Shown: positions 1 to 8,059 of the stretch, in pieces
How positions within the stretch are numbered: the stretch's first letter is position 1
Layout of the letters: each line of letters begins with the position of its first letter
NCBI RefSeq assembly: GCF_010119935.1
Contig: NZ_CP048209.1
Coordinates: forward strand, 788,001 to 852,000
DNA: 64,000 nucleotides
Direction: 5' to 3'
Source: Paenibacillus lycopersici
Lineage (GTDB): Bacteria; Bacillota; Bacilli; Paenibacillales; Paenibacillaceae
The notes under the pieces: generated by a model
The model's input: the letters and a program-made list of their open reading frames with translations, nothing else
Told to the model about the DNA's origin: nothing
Databases searched by the model: none
Position numbers and translations under genes: made by a program

Positions 1-45
1 TGCAGCTGGGACGAGCGGTCGAGGGAAATCGCGATCTCCTATTAA
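1..45 (+). CDS. possible C-terminal tail of a gene that begins before the window
   Basis: Read in frame from base 1, the sequence encodes 14 residues ending in WDERSREIAISY and a TAA stop. It is followed by a terminator hairpin at 106-133, so a gene is expected to end here. Another frame stays open to about 224 but would run through the terminator. The call rests on position only; no family can be named. Confidence 0.3.
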   Translation, partial: CSWDERSREIAISY

Positions 46-105
46 GCCGGCGGGAGGCCGAGGACAAGGCCGCAGCCATGCGTTTGGCAAGCTATCCCCT
101 AATCG

Positions 106-133
106 GGCGGCCCGTAGACGGAGCCGCCTTTTT
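106..133 (+). terminator. intrinsic terminator
   Basis: The arms GGCGGC (106-111) and GCCGCC (123-128) are followed by a run of five T. It would end the transcript entering from the left edge. Confidence 0.6.
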
Positions 134-291
134 CCCGTCGGCTGAATTCCGGTACGGGAACGGCGAGGGAGCTAAAGCGAGACGCCTGCTTCTGCATGCA
201 AGTCCGAACAACGCATTGGCGTAAACGGTTCCAATTTGTGCTAGAATTATAGAGTAGCTCATAGATTCGGCATACGGGAGGCGTAGCGATA

Positions 292-909
292 GTGACCTTG
301 TCCATGTTGGAGCAGCAGATGGCGTTCCTGGTTGAAATCGACAAGCTGAAGACGATCCAGCGCCAAGCGAGAATCATGCACGGCGATCGCTTCGAGAACG
401 ATGCGGAGCACTCGTGGCATCTGGCGATGATGGCGCTCATCCTGCGGCAGGAAGCGAATGCGGAAATCGACCTGCTGAAAGTCGTGAAGATGCTGCTCGT
501 CCACGATATCGTCGAGATCGATGCCGGCGACACGTTCGCATACGATACGAAAGGGCATGAGGATAAGGATGAGCGCGAGCGACGCGCGGCGAACCGGATA
601 TTCGGCCTGCTGCCCGAAGCGCAGGAGCGGGAGCTGCACGAGCTCTGGCGGGAGTTCGAAGCGAAGGAGACGCCGGAAGCGCGGTTCGCGTCGTCGCTGG
701 ACCGTCTGCAGCCGCTCATCCACAACCATCATAATGAAGGCGAATCCTGGCAGCGGCATAGCATTACGGAAGGCATGGTGCTGAAGCGCAACCGGGAGAT
801 CGCGAACGGCTCGGAGCGCTTGTGGACGTACGCGCAGGAGCTTATCGCGGATGCCGCGGAGAAGGGCTTCCTGGCGCGCGAGACGGATGAGACCGGGCGC
901 AGGCCGTAA
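292..909 (+). CDS. HD-domain phosphohydrolase (YfbR-like)
   Basis: A 205-aa protein of the HD_3/YfbR type, cytosolic metal-dependent phosphohydrolases often active on deoxynucleoside monophosphates. The metal-binding pattern is visible: His40 in the AEHSW motif, His71-Asp72 (LLVHDIVEID) and Asp137 (SLDRLQP). The start is GTG at 292, preceded by GGGAGGCG. It begins a run of five closely spaced plus-strand genes (to 3125) with no common pathway I can see. Family membership is clear; the substrate is not readable from the sequence. Confidence 0.85.
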   Translation: MTLSMLEQQMAFLVEIDKLKTIQRQARIMHGDRFENDAEHSWHLAMMALILRQEANAEIDLLKVVKMLLVHDIVEIDAGDTFAYDTKGHEDKDERERRAANRIFGLLPEAQERELHELWREFEAKETPEARFASSLDRLQPLIHNHHNEGESWQRHSITEGMVLKRNREIANGSERLWTYAQELIADAAEKGFLARETDETGRRP

Positions 910-930
910 GGCCGGGAAGGGGGACGCCGC

Positions 931-1569
931 TTGACAACGACGCTTTATATCGTCCGGCATGGCCAGACGGAATGGAATGTTGCGCATCGCATGCAGGGAC
1001 ACCAAGACTCGCCGCTCACGCCGCTCGGGGTAGAGCAGGCGGTGCGGCTCGGCGAGGCGCTTCGCAACGAGCGGATCGACGCCTTCTATGCCAGCCCGAG
1101 CTCGCGGGCCTGCCGGACGGCGGAGCTTATTCGGGGCATTCGGGCGGCGGACGTCGTCACTGCGGAGGCGCTGAAGGAAATCGGTCTCGGCATCTGGGAA
1201 GGGTTGGCGCAGAGCGAGGTCGAAGCGCGGTTCCCCGAGCAGTTCGGGCGGTTCTGGAACGATCCGGAAGCGTTCGGCGTCAGCGGCAGCGAGACGTTCG
1301 CGGACGTTGCCGCGCGTGCGGTCCGTCAAGTGAACCGCATTCTTGACGAGCATCGGGGCCGGTCGATTCTGATCGTGACCCATACGGTGGTCGTGAAGCT
1401 GGTGATGGCGTATTTCGAAGGCCGGGCGATGAAGGATATTTGGCAGCCGCCTTACATTCACCCGTCGTGCTTGAGCAAAATCGTCATCGGCGAGGGGCGA
1501 TCGGACATCGTGCTGCATGGGGATATGAGCCACTTTGCGGACGAATCGCGCCTGCTTGGGACGGACTAG
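931..1569 (+). CDS. histidine phosphatase family protein (phosphoglycerate-mutase-like)
   Basis: A 212-aa protein of the histidine phosphatase (GpmB/PhoE/CobC-like) superfamily. The N-terminal RHGQTEWN motif has the phosphorylated His10 and Arg9. Acid/base Glu83 lies in KEIGLGIWEG and the second catalytic His151 in IVTHTVVVKL. It starts at TTG 931 behind GGAAGGGGG, 21 bp after the HD gene, so the two are probably co-transcribed. The family covers cofactor-dependent mutases, alpha-ribazole phosphatases and broad phosphatases; there are no cobalamin genes nearby, so a general phosphatase is most likely. Confidence 0.88.
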   Translation: MTTTLYIVRHGQTEWNVAHRMQGHQDSPLTPLGVEQAVRLGEALRNERIDAFYASPSSRACRTAELIRGIRAADVVTAEALKEIGLGIWEGLAQSEVEARFPEQFGRFWNDPEAFGVSGSETFADVAARAVRQVNRILDEHRGRSILIVTHTVVVKLVMAYFEGRAMKDIWQPPYIHPSCLSKIVIGEGRSDIVLHGDMSHFADESRLLGTD

Positions 1570-1626
1570 CCGGACCGGCAGGAGCGTACCGCACGCGACA
1601 ATCGGGATAAGGGGAGCGCAATCGGC

Positions 1627-2142
1627 ATGGAAATCGTACTGGAACGGCTCGGCACCGAAGCGCAGAAGGCGCAGTGGAAGACCGCGTTCGCGGCGCATGG
1701 CATGTACCGCGACGAGGCATATTACGACCAATGTTTGGCTGAAAACGAATCCGGCGCCCGCGTGACGCTGCTCGCATACGCGAACGGGCAGCTTGCCGGC
1801 TGCTCGCATCTGAAGTACCAATCCTCGTATCCGTATTTCCTGGATCGCCATATCCCGGAAATCAGCGACTTGAACGTCTTTCCGCCCTTCCGCAGGCGCG
1901 GCGCGGCCAACTTGATGATGGACGAGTTCGAAGCGATCGTCGGCCGGGACCATAACCGGATCGGCATCGGCGTCGGACTGTACAAGGATTATGGAGCGGC
2001 GCAGCGGATTTATTGCCAGCGGGGCTACATTCCGGACGGCAACGGCGTCATGTACGGGGACGTGGAGGTGGCGCCCGGACAGAATGTCCGCGTCGACGAC
2101 GAGCTGGTGCTATACTTCGTGAAGGAGTTGGACTACGATTAA
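1627..2142 (+). CDS. GNAT-family N-acetyltransferase
   Basis: A 171-aa protein with the GNAT fold: N-terminal strand, the central strand SDLNVFPPFRRRGAANLMMDEFE that carries the acetyl-CoA binding R/Q-x-x-G-x-G/A loop (here RRRGAA), and a C-terminal segment typical of the fold (GAAQRIYCQRGYIPDG). ATG 1627 follows AAGGGGAG at a normal distance. The gene is 57 bp after the phosphatase and abuts a second GNAT gene. The acceptor substrate is unknown. Confidence 0.85.
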   Translation: MEIVLERLGTEAQKAQWKTAFAAHGMYRDEAYYDQCLAENESGARVTLLAYANGQLAGCSHLKYQSSYPYFLDRHIPEISDLNVFPPFRRRGAANLMMDEFEAIVGRDHNRIGIGVGLYKDYGAAQRIYCQRGYIPDGNGVMYGDVEVAPGQNVRVDDELVLYFVKELDYD

Positions 2143-2146
2143 CAGG

Positions 2147-2644
2147 ATGATCTATCCGGAGCGAACAACGCCAAGGCTGCGGCTCAGGGAGCTGACCCTG
2201 GCGGACGCCGAAGCGGCGTGCCGTCATTTCGCCGATCCGGAAGTGACGCGGTTCATGGACATCGAGCCTTGCGGATCGATTCGGGAGGCCGAGGCAATCA
2301 TTCAGTTCCACTTGGACGACAGCGGGTGCAGGTACGGCATGTTCGATAAGGAGACCGCGGCGCTGCTCGGCACATGCGGCTTCCACTGCTGGCGCCAAGA
2401 TCCGGCCGGGATCGCGGAGATCGGCTTCGACCTGTCGCCGTCCTGCTGGGGACAAGGCTATATGGCGGAAGCGCTGCGCGAGCTGATCGATATCGGCTTT
2501 CGGCAGATGAAGCTGGCCGTCATCGAAGCGACCGTGGAGGTCGACAATACGCGGTGCCAATCGCTGCTGGCCAAGCTTGGCTTCACGCGCGCAACGGCGC
2601 TGCGGGACGGACTTTATTATTACGCGTTAGCGAGACCGGCATGA
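2147..2644 (+). CDS. GNAT-family N-acetyltransferase, RimJ/RimL-like
   Basis: A 165-aa protein of the Acetyltransf_3 (RimJ/RimL/YjcK) type, which acetylates protein N-termini or small amines. It opens with the typical TPRLRLRELTLADAEAA segment, has the acetyl-CoA loop SPSCWGQGYMAEAL near residue 105 and the usual VEVDNTRCQSLLAKLGF close. ATG 2147 lies 4 bp after the previous stop with a weak SD (AACAGG), which suggests translational coupling. The substrate cannot be inferred. Confidence 0.87.
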   Translation: MIYPERTTPRLRLRELTLADAEAACRHFADPEVTRFMDIEPCGSIREAEAIIQFHLDDSGCRYGMFDKETAALLGTCGFHCWRQDPAGIAEIGFDLSPSCWGQGYMAEALRELIDIGFRQMKLAVIEATVEVDNTRCQSLLAKLGFTRATALRDGLYYYALARPA

Positions 2645-2669
2645 GGATGCAACGAAAGGAGCTGCCGCT

Positions 2670-3125
2670 TTGAAGCCTGCTACCTATTGGACCGCCGCAT
2701 CGGTCGGCGTGATCGTCGTGCTTGCCGCCTTCCTGGCCGTGAGCATCAGAGCCCGGAACGACAGCGACGAAAGCGTCCGCTTCCTTCGGCAGAACGCGGA
2801 TAACGCGCTGAGCTATCAGCTGAGCATCGTGGCGTCGAGCTTCGGCAAGGACTTGGCCGAGGACGAGGAAGGCTACCATCAGTGCATAGCGGCTCTATCC
2901 GCCGCTGCGGCAATATCCCCGCTCACGACTTACGAAGCGCAGAACGATCTCATCGACGGCGTGTTGTACGGCTTCGTCGGCATGCTGAACAATCCGTCGA
3001 ACAAGGAAACGGTCCTTCGGCATGCGCCGGAGCTGCGGACTATCTTCTTGAAGCTGCATGTGAACCCGGCTGATGCCGCGGCGACGCAGCGGTTATCCGA
3101 GCTTTCTTCGACGCTGCGCTCGTAA
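2670..3125 (+). CDS. small membrane-anchored protein of unknown function
   Basis: A 151-aa protein starting at TTG 2670, behind AAAGGAG with an 8-bp spacer. Residues 4-26 form one hydrophobic N-terminal segment (TYWTAASVGVIVVLAAFLAV) with no clear signal-peptidase site. The rest is a soluble helical domain probably outside the membrane. No family was recognised. It sits 25 bp after the GNAT gene in the same direction and probably ends this transcription unit. Confidence 0.65.
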   Translation: MKPATYWTAASVGVIVVLAAFLAVSIRARNDSDESVRFLRQNADNALSYQLSIVASSFGKDLAEDEEGYHQCIAALSAAAAISPLTTYEAQNDLIDGVLYGFVGMLNNPSNKETVLRHAPELRTIFLKLHVNPADAAATQRLSELSSTLRS

Positions 3126-3165
3126 GCCGCCGCTGGCCGCGAGGGTTAACGAGAGAACCTTGACG

Positions 3166-3205
3166 ATATGGCAAGCAAGACCATATAAGCAAGACCGTAC
3201 TATCC
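3166..3205 (+). repeat. short degenerate direct repeat upstream of the epimerase gene
   Basis: The motif AAGCAAGACC occurs twice about 16-17 bp apart (near 3172 and 3188), between the stop at 3125 and the next gene. It is minor, but resembles the other repeats found just after stop codons in this window. Confidence 0.4.
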
Positions 3206-3239
3206 ATGATAAGACGGAGGAGAAGGGAAGTGGCATGAC

Positions 3240-4133
3240 ATGCGTAACGTACTGGTGCTTGGCGGGACGAGGTTTTTCGGCTTGAAGCTGGTCGAGCGGC
3301 TGCTGGCTGCGGGCGATGCGGTTACGATTCTGACAAGGGGCGGGACGCCGAATCCGTTCGGCGCCCGCGCGAAGCATATCCAGGCTGACCGGAAGGACTT
3401 CGCGGCCGTGCGGCAAGCGTTGGCGAACGAGCGGTACGATGTCGTCTACGACAACATCTGCTTCCAGCCGCAGGAGGCGGAGGACGCGGTGAAGCTGTTC
3501 GCGGGCCGCACCGGCCAATACGTGGTCACTTCGACGCTCAGCGTCTATCCGTTCGGGGGACCGAGCAACGCGGAATCGGCGTTCGACGCGCATCGGTACG
3601 AGCTGCCCGCCACCTATGCCGCGGATACCGACTACGGCGAAGGCAAGCGGCTCGTGGAAGCGGTTCTGCTGCAGAAAGCCCCGTTCCCCGTAGCCGCGGT
3701 GCGGTTCCCGATCGTGCTCGGGGCGGACGATTACACGCGCCGGCTGCATTTTCACGTCGAGCATGTGCTGCGCGGGCAGCCGATCGGCATCCCCGTGCCT
3801 GACGCGCCCTTGTCGTTCATCGATGCGGACGAGGCGGCGGCGTTTCTGGACTGGATCGGCCGTTCGGGCGCGGAAGGCGCGTTCAATGCCTGCTCCGCGG
3901 GCGACATTACGCCGGGCGAAATCGTGAAGCGGATCGAGAGGGCGTCCGGCAAGGCGGCCATCGTCCTCCCTGAGACCGACAAGGCGGACGGCTCTCCGTT
4001 CGGCGTGCCGGGCGCATGGCGGATGGACACGGCGAGAGCGGAAGCCGCGGGCTACGCGTTCCGCAAGCTGGACGACTGGATGACGCCGTTGATCGCACGG
4101 CTTGTACAAGAGGAGGAACAGGCAGCATCATGA
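3240..4133 (+). CDS. NAD-dependent epimerase/dehydratase-like protein
   Basis: A 297-aa extended short-chain dehydrogenase. The dinucleotide-binding motif LVLGGTRFFG is at residues 5-14 and matches the atypical GGTRFxG subgroup (isoflavone-reductase/mRNA-binding-like epimerases) rather than classical GxxGxxG UDP-sugar epimerases. The region around STLSVYPFGG holds the expected Ser/Tyr, but an orthodox YxxxK is not obvious. ATG 3240 follows GGAGGAGAAGG. The stop overlaps the IF-3 start (ATGA), so the two genes are coupled. Substrate unknown. Confidence 0.8.
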   Translation: MRNVLVLGGTRFFGLKLVERLLAAGDAVTILTRGGTPNPFGARAKHIQADRKDFAAVRQALANERYDVVYDNICFQPQEAEDAVKLFAGRTGQYVVTSTLSVYPFGGPSNAESAFDAHRYELPATYAADTDYGEGKRLVEAVLLQKAPFPVAAVRFPIVLGADDYTRRLHFHVEHVLRGQPIGIPVPDAPLSFIDADEAAAFLDWIGRSGAEGAFNACSAGDITPGEIVKRIERASGKAAIVLPETDKADGSPFGVPGAWRMDTARAEAAGYAFRKLDDWMTPLIARLVQEEEQAAS

Positions 4134-4618
4134 TCGTTAACGAACAAATCAAGGCATCCGAGGTTCTGCTGACCGGCATTGACGGCGAGGATCTCGGCAT
4201 CGTTTCGCGCAGCGAGGCGCTGGCGCTGGCCAAACGGCATAATGTCGACCTCGTATGCTTGTCGCTGATGTCCAGCCCGCCGCCGTGCCGGCTCGTCAGC
4301 CGCAGTGCCGCGAAGCAGGACATGAACGCGAAGAAGCAGTCGGAGAAGCGGAATGAACTATCGCAGAAGACGAAGGAAATCCGGCTGACGCCGCATATCG
4401 AGGAGCACGATTACGATACGAAGCTGCGCCAGATCGAGAAGCTGCTGGAAGCCGGCAAAGCCGTGGAGCTGAACGTCCGCGCGCAAGGCAAGGAGAGCAA
4501 GGAGGCGAAGGCGCTGCTGGAGCGGCTGCTCGCGGATCTCAAGGGTAAAGGAAACAAGGAGACGGGGATTCAGGTCAGCGGGAAAGGCGCCATCGTCAAG
4601 CTGCTGCCGGCGCGATAG
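4130..4618 (+). CDS. infC: divergent stand-alone translation initiation factor IF-3 paralog
   Basis: A 162-aa protein with both IF-3 domains: N-terminal MIVNEQIKASEVLLTGIDGE and C-terminal TKEIRLTPHIEEHDYDTKLR. ATG 4130 overlaps the preceding stop and follows GAGGAGG. Two things are odd. The usual rpmI-rplT partners are absent. The linker region that normally reads PPVCRIMDYGKFRYE is replaced by PPPCRLVSRSAAKQDMN, and the C-terminal domain lacks the usual RFKGR-type ribosome contact (here RAQGKESKEA). It is therefore probably a second, specialised paralog rather than the essential infC. That inference needs the rest of the genome. Confidence 0.8.
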   Translation: MIVNEQIKASEVLLTGIDGEDLGIVSRSEALALAKRHNVDLVCLSLMSSPPPCRLVSRSAAKQDMNAKKQSEKRNELSQKTKEIRLTPHIEEHDYDTKLRQIEKLLEAGKAVELNVRAQGKESKEAKALLERLLADLKGKGNKETGIQVSGKGAIVKLLPAR

Positions 4619-4932
4619 CGGGTGTCGCGAGCGAGGCAGGGCGGGGGGCGCCGATCAAGGAGCCGCCGAGGAGCCGCCGAGCTACCGGGCCGGCTCCTCG
4701 CGCGCGATCAACACCGTGCGCCGCCGCTTCTGGCCGTTGCGTCAGTGCGCCCGCTGCTTCATGCCGTCAGCGGTAGTGCGCCGCCGCTTCTGGCCATCGG
4801 CGACAGGCTGAAGCCGCCCCTTGCAGCGTCCGCTGCAGCCTCGCGTTCCCCCCTCCATTGCTCATGCCATGTCACGAAGAATCACGTTTAACGCCATATT
4901 TTACATGATATTCCATATCGTATGAGTGTGAA
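4619..4932. repeat. gene-free GC-rich stretch with direct repeats after the IF-3 gene
   Basis: No coding signal was seen. The 20-mer GTGCGCCGCCGCTTCTGGCC occurs at 4716-4735 and 4776-4795, with a more diverged copy near 4745 between them, giving a period of about 30 bp. A shorter GGAGCCGCCGA repeat lies near 4660-4682. This is one of several repeat tracts located directly after a stop codon in the window. Confidence 0.6.
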
Positions 4933-4978
4933 TTGACTTTCGGCAAGGGCTGCCTTACTATTGACCTATCAGATAGGT
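4933..4978 (+). promoter_or_regulatory. SigA promoter of the GntR gene with overlapping operator palindrome
   Basis: TTGACT (4933-4938), a 17-bp spacer and TACTAT (4956-4961) form a SigA-type promoter. Immediately downstream, ACCTATCAGATAGGT (4964-4978) is a perfect 15-bp palindrome around one central base. The same core recurs at 5734-5746 in front of the ABC operon. Placement at +1 fits repression by the encoded FadR-type regulator, that is, autoregulation. Confidence 0.75.
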
Positions 4979-5006
4979 AGCCAGGTGAGGGGGATAGCTG
5001 GAAAGC

Positions 5007-5687
5007 ATGCGAAAAATCCAAAAGGTTCTTGTACATGAACAGGTGTCGCAAGAAATTCAGAACTATATTCAAGAGAAAGAACTGTCGGAAGGCGATAAGC
5101 TTCCCTCCGTCGAGGAGATGACGCATATGTTCGGCGTCGGCCGTTCGTCCTTGCGCGAGGCGCTTCGTTATCTGGAAGCGATGGATATTATCCAGGTGGA
5201 GAACGGCAGAGGGATCTTCGTCCGCGACGTGAACACCTACCGCTTCACGGGCAAGGTCAAGATCGAGCAGGAGCGCGTCTTCTTGCTGCATACGCTCGAG
5301 GTTCGCAGAGCGCTCGAAGGCCAAGCCGTCTTCCTCGCGTCCAAACGAATCACCGACAATCAGGTCGCCGAAATCGAGGCGTGCCTGTATGAATACCGCA
5401 AGCTGAAGGAAGCGGGCCAGGACACCTCGCAGATCGATTTGGCATTCCATCGCCACATCATCAAGGCGGCGGGCAACCCGGTGCTGGAAACGGTGCTCGA
5501 TTCTTTCTCGGGGCTGTACGAGAAGTTTTTCAACGATCCGCTCGGCGACAAGCAGCTGTTCGACGAGACCTATCCATTCCACATTACGATGTTCGACGCG
5601 ATCAAGGTGCACGATACCGAACAGGCCATGGAAGAGTTTTACAAGATGATGGACTGCATCGAGGCCAAGATCAAGGGCGTACAGTAG
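5007..5687 (+). CDS. GntR-family (FadR/FCD subfamily) transcriptional regulator
   Basis: A 226-aa regulator. An N-terminal winged helix (residues 10-75; LSEGDKLPSVEEM and GVGRSSLREALRYLEAM) is followed by an all-helical FCD ligand domain with the candidate metal/ligand residues in DLAFHRHIIKAAGN and PFHITMFDAI. Such proteins bind organic acids or sugar acids and usually repress adjacent catabolic or transport genes. It precedes a sugar ABC operon. The palindrome over its own promoter is repeated over the operon promoter, which makes it the likely local repressor. Confidence 0.9.
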   Translation: MRKIQKVLVHEQVSQEIQNYIQEKELSEGDKLPSVEEMTHMFGVGRSSLREALRYLEAMDIIQVENGRGIFVRDVNTYRFTGKVKIEQERVFLLHTLEVRRALEGQAVFLASKRITDNQVAEIEACLYEYRKLKEAGQDTSQIDLAFHRHIIKAAGNPVLETVLDSFSGLYEKFFNDPLGDKQLFDETYPFHITMFDAIKVHDTEQAMEEFYKMMDCIEAKIKGVQ

Positions 5688-5700
5688 CTGGTTTTTGTTA

Positions 5701-5746
5701 TTGACACCAGTTAGCGCTTTCAATATAATCAAACCTATCAGACAGG
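5701..5746 (+). promoter_or_regulatory. strong SigA promoter and operator of the first ABC operon
   Basis: A consensus TTGACA (5701-5706), a 17-bp spacer and a consensus TATAAT (5724-5729). The operator CCTATCAGACAGG (5734-5746) lies just downstream and differs by one base from the palindrome at 4965-4977. A perfect promoter with the operator at the start site implies high expression when the GntR protein is released by its ligand. Confidence 0.85.
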
Positions 5747-5783
5747 ATGACTGTATGATACATCTAGATAGGGGGAAATCTAC

Positions 5784-7097
5784 ATGACGAATCGCAAGAA
5801 GGTTTCTGCTTTATTGCTTTGCGGTGCGCTGTCTGCCGGTCTGCTGGCGGGCTGCGGCAGTACCAAGGACTCATCGAATGAAAACGCTGACGGCGGCAAA
5901 GTAACGCTGCGCATGATTGAAAGCCTTACAAGTCCGAAACGGACGCAATTGATCCAAGCTTCCATTAGCAAATTCGAGGCTGCAAACCCGAATATTAAGG
6001 TGGACCTGATCTCGCCTCCATTCGATCAAGCCGACAACAAGATCAGAACGATGCTTGGGGCCAAAGAAAACATAGACGTGCTCGAGGTACGCGATTTGAC
6101 GGTCGCAGAGTTTGTCAACAACGGCTTCGTGGAGCCGCTTAACGCATATGCCGACAAGTGGTCGGATTATTCTACGGTGAGTGAAATTTCGAAATCGCTC
6201 GGCTCCATCGGCGACAAGCTGTATTTCATCCCGAACGGCCTGTACGAGCGCCAGCTGTTCTACCGCGCGGACTGGTTCAAGGAGCAAGGCTTGACGCCTC
6301 CGAAGACATGGGACGAGCTGTTCGAGACGGCGAAGAAGCTGACGGATCCGTCGAAGAACCGTTACGGCTTCTCGTTCCGCGGCGGCGCGGGTTCGAACGG
6401 CACGACGGACGCGATGGTGCTCGCGTTCAACGGCGATAACGTCAACCTCGAGGATTCGATGTTCACGAAGGACGGCAAGACGGTCTTCTCGACGCCGGAA
6501 GCGAAAGCCGCGATCGAGCTGTATCAGAAGCTGTATAAGGAAGCATCGCCGCCGGACTCCGTCAACTGGGGCTTCCAGGAGCAGGTGCAGGCGTTTACGT
6601 CCGGCGTAACCGGCATGCTGCTGCAGGATCCGGACGTTATCCAATCGCTGCAGGAGAAAATGGCCGAAGGCACTTGGGCAACGGCGCCGCTGCAAGCGGG
6701 ACCTACGGGCAAAGCGCTGCTCGCCGCAGGCGGAGCAGGCTGGGGCATCGCGGCCAACTCCACGCATAAGGAAGCCGCCTGGAAGCTGATCTCGTTCCTG
6801 TCCAGCCCGGAAGAGAATACGGAGTTCTCGAAAGCATACGGACTCATTCCGATTCATACGTCCGCGGCTGAAGACGATTTCTTCAAGTCCGGTCCGTACA
6901 AAACGCTGCTCGACATGACGCAAGCGCCGGATACGTTCCTGAACTTCAAGCCTCCGTTCGCTTACCCGGGCACGGGCCAATGGGGCCAAGTCGAGATGGA
7001 ATCGGGCCAAGCGCTGCTGCTCGGTCAGGCATCCGTGGACGACACGCTCAAGAAGTGGGACAGCTACTGGGCGGATCAGAAAGCGCAGCAGAAGTAA
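5784..7097 (+). CDS. CUT1 ABC transporter sugar-binding lipoprotein
   Basis: A 437-aa extracellular solute-binding protein (family 1). Its signal peptide ends in the lipobox LLAGCGS (Cys near residue 24), so it is lipid-anchored outside the membrane. The mature part has the family pattern (IESLTSPKRTQLIQASISKFEAANPNIKVD, NGLYERQLFYRADWFKEQGL, GAGWGIAANSTHKEAAWKLISFL). It is the first gene of an operon with two permeases and a PLP enzyme. The ligand is probably a mono- or oligosaccharide or derivative, not readable from the sequence. No ATPase gene is present, so a shared MsmX-type ATPase is expected. Confidence 0.92.
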   Translation: MTNRKKVSALLLCGALSAGLLAGCGSTKDSSNENADGGKVTLRMIESLTSPKRTQLIQASISKFEAANPNIKVDLISPPFDQADNKIRTMLGAKENIDVLEVRDLTVAEFVNNGFVEPLNAYADKWSDYSTVSEISKSLGSIGDKLYFIPNGLYERQLFYRADWFKEQGLTPPKTWDELFETAKKLTDPSKNRYGFSFRGGAGSNGTTDAMVLAFNGDNVNLEDSMFTKDGKTVFSTPEAKAAIELYQKLYKEASPPDSVNWGFQEQVQAFTSGVTGMLLQDPDVIQSLQEKMAEGTWATAPLQAGPTGKALLAAGGAGWGIAANSTHKEAAWKLISFLSSPEENTEFSKAYGLIPIHTSAAEDDFFKSGPYKTLLDMTQAPDTFLNFKPPFAYPGTGQWGQVEMESGQALLLGQASVDDTLKKWDSYWADQKAQQK

Positions 7098-7124
7098 CTG
7101 ACGACGGTCATTGAACTTGAGGAA

Positions 7125-7146
7125 GGGGCGGCATTGGCCGCCCCTC
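7125..7146 (+). other. stable stem-loop between binding-protein and permease genes
   Basis: AGGGGCGGC (7125-7133) pairs perfectly with GCCGCCCCT (7138-7146) around the 4-base loop ATTG, with no T run. Hairpins at this place commonly protect or terminate part of the message so that more binding protein than permease is made. Confidence 0.6.
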
Positions 7147-7177
7147 CTACATTCCACGAAGCAAGGCGGTGCGAATA

Positions 7178-8059
7178 ATGAGAAAACATACGATTTTTAT
7201 CCTATCGGGGCTGCTCCCCGCCTTGTTGTTAGTGCTTGCCTTTACGTACTATCCCTTCTTGAAGGGGATCATCATGGCGTTTCAGGATTACAAGCTGTTC
7301 AATCTCCGCAATGTCAAGTTTGTCGGCTTTGACAATTTCAAGGCGGCCTTCCACGATCCGAAATTTTTCACCGCGCTGAAGAACAGCGGCTACTGGGTCT
7401 TTTTCTCGCTCGTATTCCAATTCCTGTTCGGTCTGGCGCTTGCGCTGCTGCTGAAGAAGCCGTTCAGAGGCAGAGGGATATTCCAAGGCTTCGCGTTCTA
7501 TTCCTGGGCGCTCTCGGGCTTCCTGATCGGGATGATCTGGAAGTGGATGTTCAATTCGCAAATCGGCGTCATCAACGATCTACTGCTGCGGCTCGGCATC
7601 ATCCACGAGCGGATCGGGTTCCTCTCGGATCCGAAGTGGGCGATGATCTCCGTCATTATCGCCAATGTCTGGTACGGCATCGCATTCTTCGCGATCATGC
7701 TGCTCGCGGCGCTGCAATCCGTGCCGTCGGAGCTGTACGAAGCGGCCGACATGGACGGGGCGACGGGCATTCGCAAGCTGTGGAACGTCACGCTTCCATA
7801 TATTTTACCGACGATCATCGCGACGACGCTGCTGCGGGCGATCTGGATCTTCAACGATCCGACGATCATCTACGGCTTGACCAACGGCGGTCCGGCCGGC
7901 AGCACGCATATTCTGTCCTCCATGATGCTGGACAAAATCATCTACGCCGGCGACTACGGCGCGGCTTCGGCGATCGGCGTCATCATGATCGCGCTGCTGC
8001 TGCTCTATACGATTTTCTTCCTGGCCGTCACCAAGGCGGAGAAAGTAGGTGACTTCTAA
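7178..8059 (+). CDS. CUT1 ABC transporter permease (MalF/UgpA type)
   Basis: A 293-aa inner-membrane protein with six predicted helices, starting with ILSGLLPALLLVLAFTYYPF. The ATPase-contacting EAA loop is clear (YEAADMDGATGIRKLWNVTLP, near residue 190). ATG 7178 is preferred over GTG 7169 because AAGGCGG ends at 7168, leaving a 9-bp spacer. It forms the channel with the protein encoded from 8059, whose start overlaps this stop (TAATG). Confidence 0.92.
   Translation: MRKHTIFILSGLLPALLLVLAFTYYPFLKGIIMAFQDYKLFNLRNVKFVGFDNFKAAFHDPKFFTALKNSGYWVFFSLVFQFLFGLALALLLKKPFRGRGIFQGFAFYSWALSGFLIGMIWKWMFNSQIGVINDLLLRLGIIHERIGFLSDPKWAMISVIIANVWYGIAFFAIMLLAALQSVPSELYEAADMDGATGIRKLWNVTLPYILPTIIATTLLRAIWIFNDPTIIYGLTNGGPAGSTHILSSMMLDKIIYAGDYGAASAIGVIMIALLLLYTIFFLAVTKAEKVGDF

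Noticed and set aside
259-1953. A 564-aa minus-strand open frame over the first genes
   Set aside because: Antisense shadow of the HD, phosphatase and GNAT genes, with no recognisable domain.
4622-4891. An 89-aa plus-strand frame after the IF-3 gene
   Set aside because: It runs through direct repeats, is Arg/Ala/Pro-rich, and has no SD.
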